Shown here: one piece after another, positions 17,158-26,044 of the stretch | How the letters are laid out: each line of letters begins with the position of its first letter | Numbering within the stretch: the stretch's first letter is position 1 | Program-made: the position numbers and the translations under genes | Source: Bilamarchaeum sp040758595 | GTDB taxonomy: Archaea; Micrarchaeota; Micrarchaeia; Anstonellales; Bilamarchaeaceae | Assembly: GCA_040758595.1 (NCBI GenBank) | Contig: JBFLVJ010000002.1 | Location: 1 to 64,000 of the forward strand | Reading direction: 5' to 3' | DNA length: 64,000 nt | The notes under the pieces: generated by a model | Seen by the model: only the letters and a program-made list of their open reading frames with translations | What the model was told of the DNA's origin: nothing | The model's database searches: none

Positions 17158-18510
17158 ATGAGGGGAACATTCAGGCAGAAACTGAGGAACAACGCAGCGG
17201 CGATATCGGTCTGTGTGGTGACAGCGCTCAGCGCGACAGCGGTCGTGCTCGCGAAGAATTGTGGGAAGGGCGCCACCTGCAGCAGGACGCCGATGTCAGA
17301 GCCGATAAGGAACGACGGCATCTGCGATCAGAGAGAAGCATATCCTTATATGAGGAACCAGGACGGCACCGTCATGAAGGACAAGAAAGGCAAGCCGGTC
17401 CAGAATCCCTACTATTCCAAGGCGGACTGCTTCCGCGGAGACAACGTCTGCGACAATGTGACGAATGTCGGGGAGCTCAAGGACCCGGCGGGCAATCCAG
17501 TGGATGTCAAGAAGCTTTTGGTCCAGGGCACCAACATGATAAAGTTCAAGGACGGCCGCCCCCTCACGCTGCCGCTCGAGGCCGAGGATTCCTATGACTG
17601 CCAGATGGCGAAGGTCCGCGCGAACCCATGTTCCGGAGCTGAGGATGCCCAGCTCATAGACGGCCGCCCGCTTCTGGACAAGCCTGATCCGACCACCCCG
17701 ATAGTCCAGAGGCCCCAGGAGTTCATCGAGATGATGTTCAAGAACAAATCCTTGGTGAAGCCGGGCAACAACTACTTCGTGGTGATGCCGAACCTCTACA
17801 AGGAGAGCTGCGGCGTGGGCCTTCCGGTCTGCGATCCCAATATCCCCATAGAATGCTTCTGCAAGAACCACAAGTCCTGCGTACCGGCTACCTGCGGCAA
17901 CGGCCAGCTCGACAAGGGTGAGGACTGCGATCCCAAACACGCGCTCAAGACATACCGCGTGAAGAGCGGGTATGTCTGCAGCTACACCTGCAAGTGGGTC
18001 AAGAAGACGCCGCCTCCCCCCCCGATGGAGATGGCCCCGCCCGTGATGAAGCCTGACCCCAAACCAAAATGCGGGGACGACAAGGTCAACCAGGCGAGCG
18101 AGGAGTGCGACGGCACCGACAAGAGCGCCTGCAAAGGCCGCAGCTGCACCAGCTCGTGCAAGTGCGAGAAACCGGCGCCGCCTCCAACGAATATGGGTCC
18201 GTGCCCAAACGATTCCACGGTCAAAGGCCTCAAGAACGATGTCGGTGACGCCATCGATGCGGCATCCACAAAAGTCAGGAACGCCCATCAGGCAGATCCG
18301 GCCGCTAAAGTCCTTGTTACCGTGAAGATGTACGTGGACCCTATGGGCAAATTGACCGGATATGGCGCATACTCCAAATGCGCAGGCACCTGCGACGTTG
18401 CCAACGTGGATACGAGGAGGCTCCTCGGCAACCTTGGCATAACTGGCAGGTCGGTCACGGCTCCGAAGGTCCACTGCTACATCCGAGTGGTTCGTACTGC
18501 CAGCAAATAA
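17158..18510 (+). CDS. Large exported Cys-rich protein with AgmX/TonB-like C-terminal domain (module gene 2b)
   Basis: About 450 residues; of the clustered start codons I favour ATG 17158, 6 nt after GAGGTG. One membrane segment (about 11-31) ends AKNC, as in the gene at 15188. The long outer part carries about 25 cysteines, including CGNGQLDKGEDCDP and CGDDKVNQASEECDG, which fit the C-G-D/N-G...G-E-E/D-C-D repeat common in myxobacterial surface proteins. A PPPPP linker follows, then a 95-residue C-terminal domain shared with the 15188 protein. The many cysteines suggest oxidative folding outside the cell. Last gene of the operon; a pyrimidine tract follows. Function unknown. Confidence 0.75.
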   Translation: MRGTFRQKLRNNAAAISVCVVTALSATAVVLAKNCGKGATCSRTPMSEPIRNDGICDQREAYPYMRNQDGTVMKDKKGKPVQNPYYSKADCFRGDNVCDNVTNVGELKDPAGNPVDVKKLLVQGTNMIKFKDGRPLTLPLEAEDSYDCQMAKVRANPCSGAEDAQLIDGRPLLDKPDPTTPIVQRPQEFIEMMFKNKSLVKPGNNYFVVMPNLYKESCGVGLPVCDPNIPIECFCKNHKSCVPATCGNGQLDKGEDCDPKHALKTYRVKSGYVCSYTCKWVKKTPPPPPMEMAPPVMKPDPKPKCGDDKVNQASEECDGTDKSACKGRSCTSSCKCEKPAPPPTNMGPCPNDSTVKGLKNDVGDAIDAASTKVRNAHQADPAAKVLVTVKMYVDPMGKLTGYGAYSKCAGTCDVANVDTRRLLGNLGITGRSVTAPKVHCYIRVVRTASK

Positions 18511-18540
18511 CTCTTTTTATTCCCTTTTCCCCTTTTCTAC
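18510..18540 (+). terminator. Pyrimidine-rich tract after the six-gene operon
   Basis: Runs of T interrupted by C (CTTTTTATTCCCTTTTCC) directly follow the stop. Archaeal termination usually occurs at such T tracts. The first part also reads as a TATA box (18512-18520) for the next gene, 27 nt before its ATG. Confidence 0.4.
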
Positions 18541-18542
18541 TG

Positions 18543-19214
18543 ATGATTATGGCAAAACACATCCTATTCGACATGGATGACACGCTCTTCCCATCAACAG
18601 AGTTCTCCACGTTGGCCAGGAAGAACGCCATAAACGCCATGATGGGCATGGGCCTCGAGCAGGATTTCGAGACATTGAGCGCCCGCCTGAACGCTATAAT
18701 AATGCAGAAAGGCTCCAACTACCCGAACCATTTCGACGATCTATGCAGGGACCTTGGCATCAAAGACCCAGGACGGTTCGTGGCGGCTGCGGTGGGCGCC
18801 TACCACGACACGAAGACCTCCATCGCCCCGTTCCCGAGGGTCCCGCTCACACTCCTGACGCTGAAGGAGCGCGGCCATTCCCTTTATGTCGCCACCCGGG
18901 GGAGCACCATAAAGCAGTGGGACAAACTGATCCGCCTCAAGATAGCGCTATTCTTCGACGATGTATTCGTCTCGGAAGCGCTCGGAGAGGATAAATCCGA
19001 GGAATTCTACAGGAAGATAGCGGGGAAACTGGGCGCAGCTCCGGAGGGCTGCCTGATGGTCGGCGACAATGAGGAGCGCGACATAACGCCCGCCAAGGCG
19101 GTGGGCATGAGGACCGCGCGCATATTCTCAGGAAAGCATGCCTCGGTACCAACCAAGGCAGATATGTCCATCAGCGACATCAGCGAGCTCCTCCCAGCCC
19201 TGCAACGCTTATAA
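18543..19214 (+). CDS. HAD-family hydrolase
   Basis: A cytoplasmic HAD-superfamily phosphatase of about 223 residues. Motif I is FDMDDTLFP near residue 10, with both nucleophile and acid Asp. Motif II is the Thr in YVATRGS, motif III the Lys in GEDKSEEFY, and motif IV is VGDNEERDI. A helical cap lies between motifs I and II, as in subfamily IA, the phosphoglycolate phosphatase/dehalogenase group. The first ATG of ATGATTATG (18543) lies 27 nt from a TATA-like element, so a leaderless start is likely; the frame extends upstream into the previous gene but is not needed. Substrate unknown. Confidence 0.85.
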   Translation: MIMAKHILFDMDDTLFPSTEFSTLARKNAINAMMGMGLEQDFETLSARLNAIIMQKGSNYPNHFDDLCRDLGIKDPGRFVAAAVGAYHDTKTSIAPFPRVPLTLLTLKERGHSLYVATRGSTIKQWDKLIRLKIALFFDDVFVSEALGEDKSEEFYRKIAGKLGAAPEGCLMVGDNEERDITPAKAVGMRTARIFSGKHASVPTKADMSISDISELLPALQRL

Positions 19215-19217
19215 AAC
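19207..19217 (+). promoter_or_regulatory. TATA box of the Cys-rich lipoprotein gene
   Basis: CTTATAAAA is centred near 19212, 26 nt before ATG 19238, as expected for a leaderless transcript. It overlaps the end of the HAD gene. Confidence 0.6.
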
Positions 19218-19237
19218 ATTCAATCCAATAGTTGCCC

Positions 19238-20092
19238 ATGAGGCTTCTCATATTCGGATTGATGGCATTAGCGCTCATCATGGCCGGCTGCGGCGGGACC
19301 AGGGGCGCTGCGGCATGCGAGGACAACACAGACTGCAAGTCATGGCAGTTCTGCAACACCACCGGCGGCTCATGCGCCACCCTTCCCGGCTACTGCGACA
19401 GCGACGGGCAGTGCGAGGCACGCGACAACATGACCATGTGCGACGTCGGAGGGACGCACACATGTGTCTTCAAGGAGGGCTTCTGCCGCTCGAATGCCAA
19501 CTGCGAGAACTGGCAGGTCTGCGATTCCACCAACCACTGCAGGCCAGCCCCAGGATACTGCGATTCCGATTCCCAGTGCGATCCGAGCTTCGAATACTGC
19601 AATCCCTCGAGCCACCAGTGCGGTCCGGCTCCCGGATACTGCCTTTCAGACACCGACTGCGATTCATGGAAGAGGTGCGACATAGTAAGCAAGAAGTGCT
19701 ACGTGCTCGAGGGCAGATGCGACCTTGACGGCGACTGCGAGAACTGGCAGGTCTGCGACATCGAAACCCATGTATGCGAGGCCGAGGAAGGCTTCTGCGC
19801 CAATGACCAGGACTGCAGCACCTGGGCAAAGTGCGATCTGACCTCCAAGAGGTGCATAGCGAGGCAGGGCTACTGCCTGGCGGACAACGAGTGCAACGAA
19901 TGGGAGCTGTGCAGCTCTAAATCGCACCGGTGCGAGCCGGCGACAGATCGCTGCGGCTCCAATGAGGACTGCGGCTCATGGCAGGTCTGCGACAGCGCGC
20001 ACTACTGCAATGCGAAGATAGGGTACTGCGATACCAGCGCGGACTGCGTGCAGGGCGAAGTGTGCAACCAGCAGAACCACCTCTGCCAGTGA
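19238..20092 (+). CDS. Secreted Cys-rich lipoprotein with ten tandem repeats
   Basis: A 284-residue exported protein. The N-terminus is a lipoprotein signal with Cys after LIMAG. The rest is ten tandem units of about 26 residues, each with four cysteines in the pattern C-x(4-6)-C-x-x-W-x-x-C-D-x(4-6)-C and often ending GYC. The Trp-Gln-Val-Cys-Asp core recurs almost unchanged in units 3, 6 and 9. Such repeats resemble Cys-rich repeat proteins of myxobacteria rather than known archaeal surface proteins. All cysteines could pair within a unit. ATG 19238 fits a leaderless start from the TATA at 19207-19217; a TTG two codons earlier is less likely. Role unknown, probably on the cell surface. Confidence 0.8.
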   Translation: MRLLIFGLMALALIMAGCGGTRGAAACEDNTDCKSWQFCNTTGGSCATLPGYCDSDGQCEARDNMTMCDVGGTHTCVFKEGFCRSNANCENWQVCDSTNHCRPAPGYCDSDSQCDPSFEYCNPSSHQCGPAPGYCLSDTDCDSWKRCDIVSKKCYVLEGRCDLDGDCENWQVCDIETHVCEAEEGFCANDQDCSTWAKCDLTSKRCIARQGYCLADNECNEWELCSSKSHRCEPATDRCGSNEDCGSWQVCDSAHYCNAKIGYCDTSADCVQGEVCNQQNHLCQ

Positions 20093-20097
20093 AAAAC

Positions 20098-20126
20098 ACC
20101 CCCCTTTTTCCTCATCTCTCTTTCTA
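20098..20126 (+). terminator. T/C-rich tract between convergent genes
   Basis: Sequence of C and T runs (CCCCCCTTTTTCCTC and on) lies between the stop of the Cys-rich lipoprotein gene and the stop of the converging kinase gene. It may end transcription on the + strand. Confidence 0.35.
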
Positions 20127-22019
20127 CTCCCAGACCGGCTTGACGCGCATCGGGGGTTTGCGGACCCTCCTTCTGGGGGTCCACCTCTTCGCTTTCTTCT
20201 CCATAGAGACAGCGACGCTGCCGCTGGTGTCCTTGTATATCTCGACTTTCTTGTCGCTGTAGCCCTCTTTCTCGAGCCTGAGCGTGAGAGCCTTGCCTGT
20301 CCGCAGCTTTATGCCGCAACTGCCATCCTCCTTGGTGACGCAGAGCAGCCGCTCTCCATCTAACACGTTGACGCCCTCCAGTTCTGTCCTGAGGGTGATA
20401 TCCCTCTCCGTCTGCGCCATCGGGAGCGTCGTGACCTGGGGGGCCATAGGGTCCTTCCGCATCGGTTCAGGAGCGGGTTTCGTCTTCTGCATCTCCCTTG
20501 AGGCGGCTTGCGGCTTCTTCGCGCCGCCATCGCCGTCCACGCCCCTGCCTGCGACAAGCGCGGTGATCGTGACAGCTGCGGCAAGCGTCAGCGCCCCAGC
20601 GCCAATCCCCCAGAACAGCTTCCGGCGCTTCTGCTTCTGCAGAAGGCTGGTGGCCATCTCCCCCTCGTTCGGGGTGCGGGTCTGCGCGGTGCCATTGGGC
20701 GTGTCCATCCGCACGAACCGCCCGGAAGCCGCATCCCAGACGTCTCCTGACTGGAGCCTCGCGATGTCGATGGTGTTCATCCCGGCGCTCCGCATGATGT
20801 CCTCGCGCAGCTCTGCCATGGACTGGTACCTCTTTGCCGGGTCCTTCTCCAGGCACTTCATCACTATGCGCTCGGCCTCTTCCGGGATGTCTAAATCAGG
20901 CCTCCTCTCCCTGGGCGGGACCGGATTCTCGTTCATGAGCTTGACAAGCAGTTCGGTGACGCTCTCCCCGTGGAATACTGTGCATCCTGTGAGCGTATGG
21001 TACATAAGGGCCCCGGTGCTGTAGATATCGGTCCTGTTGTCGATACTTAACCCGCAGGCCTGCTCGGGCGCCATGTAATGGGGCGTCCCCATCACCATCT
21101 CACCGCCGTGGGTGGGGTCTTTGACGGTGGGCGCCATCATCTTGGCTATCCCGAAATCCAGCACCTTCGCTGTCCGGTCTCCGTAATCATCCGTCACTAT
21201 GAATATGTTCTCGGACTTGATGTCCCTGTGCACGATGGGGTGCGGGACAGTCTTCTCCTCCCCGCTCTCGGGGTCTACGACCTTCTCCTTGTGGTTGTGG
21301 GCCGCGTCGAGTGCCTTGCATACCTGGGCCATTATGGCCATTGCCTGCTCCCATGGGATGGGCCCGCTGTCGTTGATTATGTCATTGAGGTCCTTGCCGG
21401 AGAGGAGCTCCATCACGTAGAATGGCGTGACCCCCTCCCCGAAATCATCCTCTCCGAAATCGACTATATCTATGATGTTCGGATGCTTGAGCTTTGCGAT
21501 GACCTTGACCTCGTTCAGGAACCGGTCATACATCGTCTTCTTCGTCCTCTCCCGTTCATCTCCGCTCAGGCCGCAGAGGGCCTCATCGAACTTGATGGCC
21601 TTTATGGCGATAGGTCTCTGCATCACTATGGTTCCATCCCTGGCGGTCCTGACCATCAGGGCTTTGTAGACGGTCCCCATGCCGCCTTCACCAAGCTTGC
21701 ATATCCTCTTGTAGTATCCGGTCTCGGAAGCGCCGAGCTTGTCGATGCTCGCATCCACCACCACCGAAGAGGGCTGTCGGGGAGATCCTTCGGCATCTGC
21801 ATCCCCGACCGGGCCCTCTGCCATGATGGACATCCCCATTATCATCGTCTTCCTGGCCTGAAGCTGGGGAGGCGCTGGCATGGTGGCGCCATGGCCTATG
21901 CTGGTCCCGTTCGGGGTCTTCCTGATCGAAGGAACCACCGCATCCTGATCGGTGTCCCGGCCCGGTCTCCGCTCTTTGCCTTCAGGGAGCATTTGGCCTG
22001 GAGGTCGCTGTTTCGCCAT
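20124..22019 (-). CDS. Transmembrane Ser/Thr protein kinase 2 with PEGA-like tail
   Basis: A 631-residue Hanks-type kinase. A 100-residue disordered front precedes the kinase domain: glycine loop LGEGGMGTVYKA (109-120), Lys in IAIKAIK (140), HRDIKSENIF (about 264), DFG (about 288) and MAPEQ. One membrane segment lies near 468-490. The outer domain has two beta-rich halves, the last with K-E-G-Y-S-D-K-K-V-E-I as in PEGA domains, and a basic end. Its layout copies kinase 1, although the kinase domains are not close copies. A TATA box at 22043-22050 is 27 nt from the ATG. The convergent neighbour encodes the Cys-rich lipoprotein. Substrate unknown. Confidence 0.9.
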   Translation of the reverse strand: MAKQRPPGQMLPEGKERRPGRDTDQDAVVPSIRKTPNGTSIGHGATMPAPPQLQARKTMIMGMSIMAEGPVGDADAEGSPRQPSSVVVDASIDKLGASETGYYKRICKLGEGGMGTVYKALMVRTARDGTIVMQRPIAIKAIKFDEALCGLSGDERERTKKTMYDRFLNEVKVIAKLKHPNIIDIVDFGEDDFGEGVTPFYVMELLSGKDLNDIINDSGPIPWEQAMAIMAQVCKALDAAHNHKEKVVDPESGEEKTVPHPIVHRDIKSENIFIVTDDYGDRTAKVLDFGIAKMMAPTVKDPTHGGEMVMGTPHYMAPEQACGLSIDNRTDIYSTGALMYHTLTGCTVFHGESVTELLVKLMNENPVPPRERRPDLDIPEEAERIVMKCLEKDPAKRYQSMAELREDIMRSAGMNTIDIARLQSGDVWDAASGRFVRMDTPNGTAQTRTPNEGEMATSLLQKQKRRKLFWGIGAGALTLAAAVTITALVAGRGVDGDGGAKKPQAASREMQKTKPAPEPMRKDPMAPQVTTLPMAQTERDITLRTELEGVNVLDGERLLCVTKEDGSCGIKLRTGKALTLRLEKEGYSDKKVEIYKDTSGSVAVSMEKKAKRWTPRRRVRKPPMRVKPVWE

Positions 22020-22143
22020 GTCCTATTTAAGGTTAGAAAGCATTTTAAACCGTTTTCTTCCACCATTTCCATTCTCTTCGGGCTACCTACCGATTCCCAC
22101 AACCCCCGACACCTTTTTAAAGTGTTTTAATTAATGTCGTTAC

Positions 22144-23664
22144 ATGAAATCTTTACACAGGAAGGCAGAACCATCCAGGTCAGAGCCTGCCCGGCCTGAA
22201 ACCCCAAGGAACAGCTTCCCTTCTCTCAAGCAGGGCATCCTCACGTGCGCCCTCGCCGCGAGCATGGCATTCGGGATGCCCCTTGCGGAGAGGACGGCGA
22301 GAGCCGATCCGCCCGCAGCCAGGCCGGCGACCGCCAAGAAGCTCTATACCGTCAAGGGGATCTCCACCACCATATCCGATGGCGCCAAAAGCCATGATGT
22401 CTACATCCTAGCGAAGAATCTCAAACCGCTCATCGAGGTCGAAGGCCCCGCCAGGCTCACCCTGGAGGTATTCCCGGTGCTCAACAAGGAGCGCTTCGAC
22501 AACGGTGTGAAATCCCTCCAAAGGGGCATCGTCTGCTCATCCGGCCCTGCAGGAGGCGCTCAGACCACCAGCCACTACTTCGGGGGCACCGGCATGTCGT
22601 CGATAAAGCACGCCGATGTCGATTCCACCAAGTTCGTGATAGGGACCCCGATAAGATTCACCGCGGATGTCACCGGCAAGGGTGCCCAGCAGTTCAGGCT
22701 GATCTCACCACACGGTTTCCTGCAGATAGTCAGCGTGATGCCGCTGGAGCTGCCAAAGCCCGTCCCAAGGCCCAAACCCCGGCGCATCATGATAGACAGC
22801 GAGGGTCCGAAGGCGGATGCCCCTAAACCCAAACCCGAACCGAAGGCCGCCCATCACAGCCCGCTCCCGGTGTTCTCATTAGGAGCCGAGAGGTTCCACC
22901 TCAAGGAGTTCGGCCCTGGAAAGAACGAAGGCGATGCCAACATTACGGAGGTCCTCGGACACATCCCGCTCCGCCATTCGATCTCCCTGCTCGTGGGCGC
23001 TTACGTGACGACGTATGGAATCGTGCTCAAGAGCCCGGGCGCAGAATCATCGTTCAGGAGCCTTTCGACCGACCTGATGGCCGGCATCGGCTACCACAAG
23101 GGCAAGAACAGCCTGGAGCTTGCCGGCATTGGCGGCTACCGCCACCTGTGGGCAAAACTCTCCACCACCGACGGCCGCTCCCTATCGAGTCCGGTGAGCC
23201 GGGGAGAGTATGGAGGGATGGCCAAGTACGCGTACGACCCCTACTTCAGCGCCATGGTCTTAGGGACCAGCAACCAGTTCAACCCGCTCGTGGTGAAGCT
23301 GCGCGGCAGCCTTCCCTGGGGCTGGGTGAAGGGCCGCAAGCCCTCTGCAGAGGTCTTGCTCAACTGGCTGCGCGCGGCAGTGCCGGACAACGAGCCCGGC
23401 ATGCTCGGAGGGATGGAGCTGGGGCATGACGAGTTCGAGATCATCGCCGTGGCCGATATCCCGCTCTTCAGGCTCAAGATGTTCACGCTCTCGGCAATCG
23501 CAGGCGGAGAGGTTCTATTCTCTTCGCACGGCGAGGCGCACGGCTCTGGCCTATTCGGCGGCGCCCTCTACGTGGATCACAAGGGCATCTCGATGCGTCT
23601 ATCAGGCATGGCGAACCTGGAAGGGGTGCCTTACCTGATGCTCAATATGGAGTATCGCAGGTGA
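22144..23664 (+). CDS. Exported protein with beta-strand-rich C-terminal half
   Basis: A 506-residue protein. Residues 31-56 look like a signal sequence (ILTCALAASMAFGMP...ARA). A beta-type domain follows (about 65-205), then a Pro/Lys linker (about 208-240). Residues 255-506 read as amphipathic strands joined by turns and end in LMLNMEYRR, a pattern that resembles outer-membrane beta-barrels of bacteria. A true barrel would be striking in an archaeon; a secreted beta-sandwich is the alternative. TTTTTAAA at 22114-22121 is 26 nt from the ATG, giving a leaderless start. It follows kinase 2 divergently. I know no family for it. Confidence 0.7.
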   Translation: MKSLHRKAEPSRSEPARPETPRNSFPSLKQGILTCALAASMAFGMPLAERTARADPPAARPATAKKLYTVKGISTTISDGAKSHDVYILAKNLKPLIEVEGPARLTLEVFPVLNKERFDNGVKSLQRGIVCSSGPAGGAQTTSHYFGGTGMSSIKHADVDSTKFVIGTPIRFTADVTGKGAQQFRLISPHGFLQIVSVMPLELPKPVPRPKPRRIMIDSEGPKADAPKPKPEPKAAHHSPLPVFSLGAERFHLKEFGPGKNEGDANITEVLGHIPLRHSISLLVGAYVTTYGIVLKSPGAESSFRSLSTDLMAGIGYHKGKNSLELAGIGGYRHLWAKLSTTDGRSLSSPVSRGEYGGMAKYAYDPYFSAMVLGTSNQFNPLVVKLRGSLPWGWVKGRKPSAEVLLNWLRAAVPDNEPGMLGGMELGHDEFEIIAVADIPLFRLKMFTLSAIAGGEVLFSSHGEAHGSGLFGGALYVDHKGISMRLSGMANLEGVPYLMLNMEYRR

Positions 23665-23710
23665 GCCGCCCTCAGGCAATGATTTTATCCTTTCTCTTCC
23701 CACCCATTCC

Positions 23711-24544
23711 ATGATACGTTTCGGCCCGGCAGGCATACCTATACAGTGCGAGGGCAAGAGCACCCTGGAAGGGGTTGAGTGCTGCGCCAGGCTAGGCCTC
23801 ACGGCCATGGAGATGGAGTTCGTCCACGGGGTGCGGATGAAGGAAGACTCGGCCAAGGAAGTATCACGGGCCGCAGAAAAGCTCGATATCTCGCTCTCAT
23901 CCCACGCTCCATACTACATCAACCTCTGCTCGAAGGAGAAGCCGAAGACAGCCAACTCCAAGCGCCATGTCGTCGATTCAGCCCGCATCACCGCGCTAGC
24001 CGGAGGCAACATCACGGTCTTCCATCCTGGCTTCTACCAGAAGCTCAGCCCGGCCGATGCTTTCGGAGCCGCAAAATCGGTCCTCAAAGAGATCGAAGAG
24101 GGGCTTAAGTCCGAGAGCATCAAGATACGCCTTGGCGCAGAGACCGTGGGCAAGAGGAGCGCGTTCGGTGGCTTGGAGGAGTGCATCCGCCTCTCCCAGG
24201 AGCTCGAGATGGTTGTGCCGGTGCTGGATTTCGCCCATATCCATGCCCGGGGCGACCAGCGAATCACGGGAGAGGAAGACTACGCGAAGATATTCTCGAA
24301 GCTGGAGAAGGGGCTCGGCGACTACGTCAAGCGCTTCCACTGCCATTTCTCCGAGATAAACTATACCGACAAAGGGGAGCGCAACCACTTCCCGCTGGAA
24401 ACCAACAACGAGCCGCCATTCCGGCCATTGATGAAATTGCTGGCGGAGAACGGGTACTCGGGCACCGTCATCTGCGAGACGCCGCAGCTCGATATCGATG
24501 CCATCAAGATGATGAGGACCTATGAATCCATGAGGCGGTCATGA
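23711..24544 (+). CDS. nfo: Endonuclease IV (AP endonuclease)
   Basis: A 277-residue TIM-barrel AP endonuclease, which nicks DNA 5' of abasic sites in base-excision repair. Metal-ligand regions typical of the family are visible: SSHAPYYINL (about 62), FHPGFYQ (about 100), GAETVGK (about 140), DFAHIHARG (about 175), FHCHFSEI (about 216) and ICETPQLD (about 255). Length agrees with the family. A TATA-like GATTTTATCC lies 24 nt from the ATG. The stop overlaps the next start as ATGA, so the two genes are probably translated together. Confidence 0.9.
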   Translation: MIRFGPAGIPIQCEGKSTLEGVECCARLGLTAMEMEFVHGVRMKEDSAKEVSRAAEKLDISLSSHAPYYINLCSKEKPKTANSKRHVVDSARITALAGGNITVFHPGFYQKLSPADAFGAAKSVLKEIEEGLKSESIKIRLGAETVGKRSAFGGLEECIRLSQELEMVVPVLDFAHIHARGDQRITGEEDYAKIFSKLEKGLGDYVKRFHCHFSEINYTDKGERNHFPLETNNEPPFRPLMKLLAENGYSGTVICETPQLDIDAIKMMRTYESMRRS

Positions 24545-25443
24545 TGCTTCTCATAGAATATCTGGAGGGCGCGGCCCACTATCTGAAGGCAAAGCGCGAT
24601 AGGCTGGAGAAGCTGCACAAGCTCCACCGCAAGCTCTACGACCGGGACATCAAGCGGGAGATGGAAGAGATACGCCGCGAGATAGCAAAGAAGACCACCG
24701 AGATACATGACGAACTGCTGCTCAACCTGGACGAGTTCAAGGCCGTACGGAAATACTACCCTGAGCTGCTACAGGCTTTCCTTGAGGACGAATACATCGG
24801 CAAGATAATCGCCAAGAAGGCATGGCTGCTGGATTTCCATCCGTTGCCTTCCCAGGAAGCCGCCGTGCGCCTGCAGGAGCTGAAGGCATGGAGGGCCCAA
24901 TTGAGGGACGCCAAGCTTTTCATAAAGAGGATGGTAGGCACCATAGACGGCCGCGCCCTATCCGCCACATATCCCGTCCTGCGGGGCTATGTGAAGGGCG
25001 AGATGGACAAGCATGATGCCATGGACGTGATAGAGGAGCTAGATAAAGCCCTCCTCAAGGAAGGATGGCTCGTGCTGCTGAGCGATTCGCTCATCGAGAT
25101 CCCGATCGCGAAATTCATGACCCAGGTGAACATATACCGTATCCAGGAGCTCCAGGCCGAATCCGAGCTGTTCAAATCACGCGGCCGAGGTACGGTAGCC
25201 GAGACATCAGCCCTCCGCAAGTTCCAGAAGCTCTCGGCAAGGAGGAAGCACTACGAGCGCATGGTCAAACAGATTCTCCTCTCCAATCCGGAGTACCTCC
25301 GCTACCTCAAGAGGAAAAAGAGCTGGCTGTCAAGGGAGAAGCAGGGCAATCTCGACAGGTTAGCCAAGGAAGTAACCCCCCATACGATAAAGGAGCGCGT
25401 CTGGCTCGATGCTATGCGCAAGAAGCTGGAAGGCAAGGAATAG
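24541..25443 (+). CDS. Unknown helical, highly charged protein coupled to nfo
   Basis: A 300-residue, almost all-alpha protein rich in Lys, Arg, Glu and Leu. Residues 10-60 form a likely coiled coil; a second long helix pair spans about 205-260. No membrane segment or signal is present. The start overlaps the nfo stop (ATGA), which suggests a role linked to DNA repair or at least coordinate expression. Many surface Lys/Arg would allow nucleic-acid binding. I do not recognise the family. Confidence 0.75.
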   Translation: MMLLIEYLEGAAHYLKAKRDRLEKLHKLHRKLYDRDIKREMEEIRREIAKKTTEIHDELLLNLDEFKAVRKYYPELLQAFLEDEYIGKIIAKKAWLLDFHPLPSQEAAVRLQELKAWRAQLRDAKLFIKRMVGTIDGRALSATYPVLRGYVKGEMDKHDAMDVIEELDKALLKEGWLVLLSDSLIEIPIAKFMTQVNIYRIQELQAESELFKSRGRGTVAETSALRKFQKLSARRKHYERMVKQILLSNPEYLRYLKRKKSWLSREKQGNLDRLAKEVTPHTIKERVWLDAMRKKLEGKE

Positions 25444-25464
25444 GCGGCTCGCGGCTCGCCGGAG

Positions 25465-25968
25465 CTATAGCTTGCCGATGCGCTCCATAATGCTCTTCTT
25501 CATCGCGAGGCTGACCCTAGGCTCGTCCTTTATGAAGAGAGTGTAGAAATTCAGCAGCAATTGCTTGGTCCTCTTTGCATCGATCGCCAGCGCTCTCTGC
25601 AGATGCTCATCGCAGCGCGGATCATCCAGGAACAGATAACAGAGCGCGATGAAGAAATGGGTGGTCGGGTTCTTCTCATCAAGGGCGAGCGCCTCCTTGA
25701 AGGCCGCCAGAGCCTCGTCCACCTCGAAGAGCTCGAAGTGCGCCATGCCCTTTATCTGGTGGTATCCGGATTTCCCGTCTATCAGCAGGGCCCTCTCGAA
25801 GCATTCCATCGCCCCGTCATAGTTCCGCAGCTTCAGCGAAGCCACGCCACGGAGATACCAGAGCTGGTCGTCGTCCCTCTCAGACTGGAGCAGCCTGTCG
25901 AGCAGGGCTGCAGCTTCAGCGTACTTGCGCGCGATAAGAAGCGAACGAGCCTGGTCGATGCCCTCCAT
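25465..25968 (-). CDS. TPR-repeat protein
   Basis: A 167-residue protein made of tetratricopeptide-like helix pairs, such as YAEAAALLDRLLQ, YLRGVASLKLRNYDGAMECFERALLID and FEVDEALAAFKEALALDEKNP. Such proteins act as protein-interaction scaffolds. It has no signal or membrane segment. A TATA-like TTTAAAAAG on the minus strand (25989-25999) is about 26 nt from the start, consistent with a leaderless transcript. Its partner is unknown. Confidence 0.85.
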   Translation of the reverse strand: MEGIDQARSLLIARKYAEAAALLDRLLQSERDDDQLWYLRGVASLKLRNYDGAMECFERALLIDGKSGYHQIKGMAHFELFEVDEALAAFKEALALDEKNPTTHFFIALCYLFLDDPRCDEHLQRALAIDAKRTKQLLLNFYTLFIKDEPRVSLAMKKSIMERIGKL

Positions 25969-26044
25969 GGCTAGACCTCTGGAAGCAACTTTTTAAAGTG
26001 TTTTATGCAATCTTTTATCGCAGAAAAAGTAAAAAAGTGGGGAC

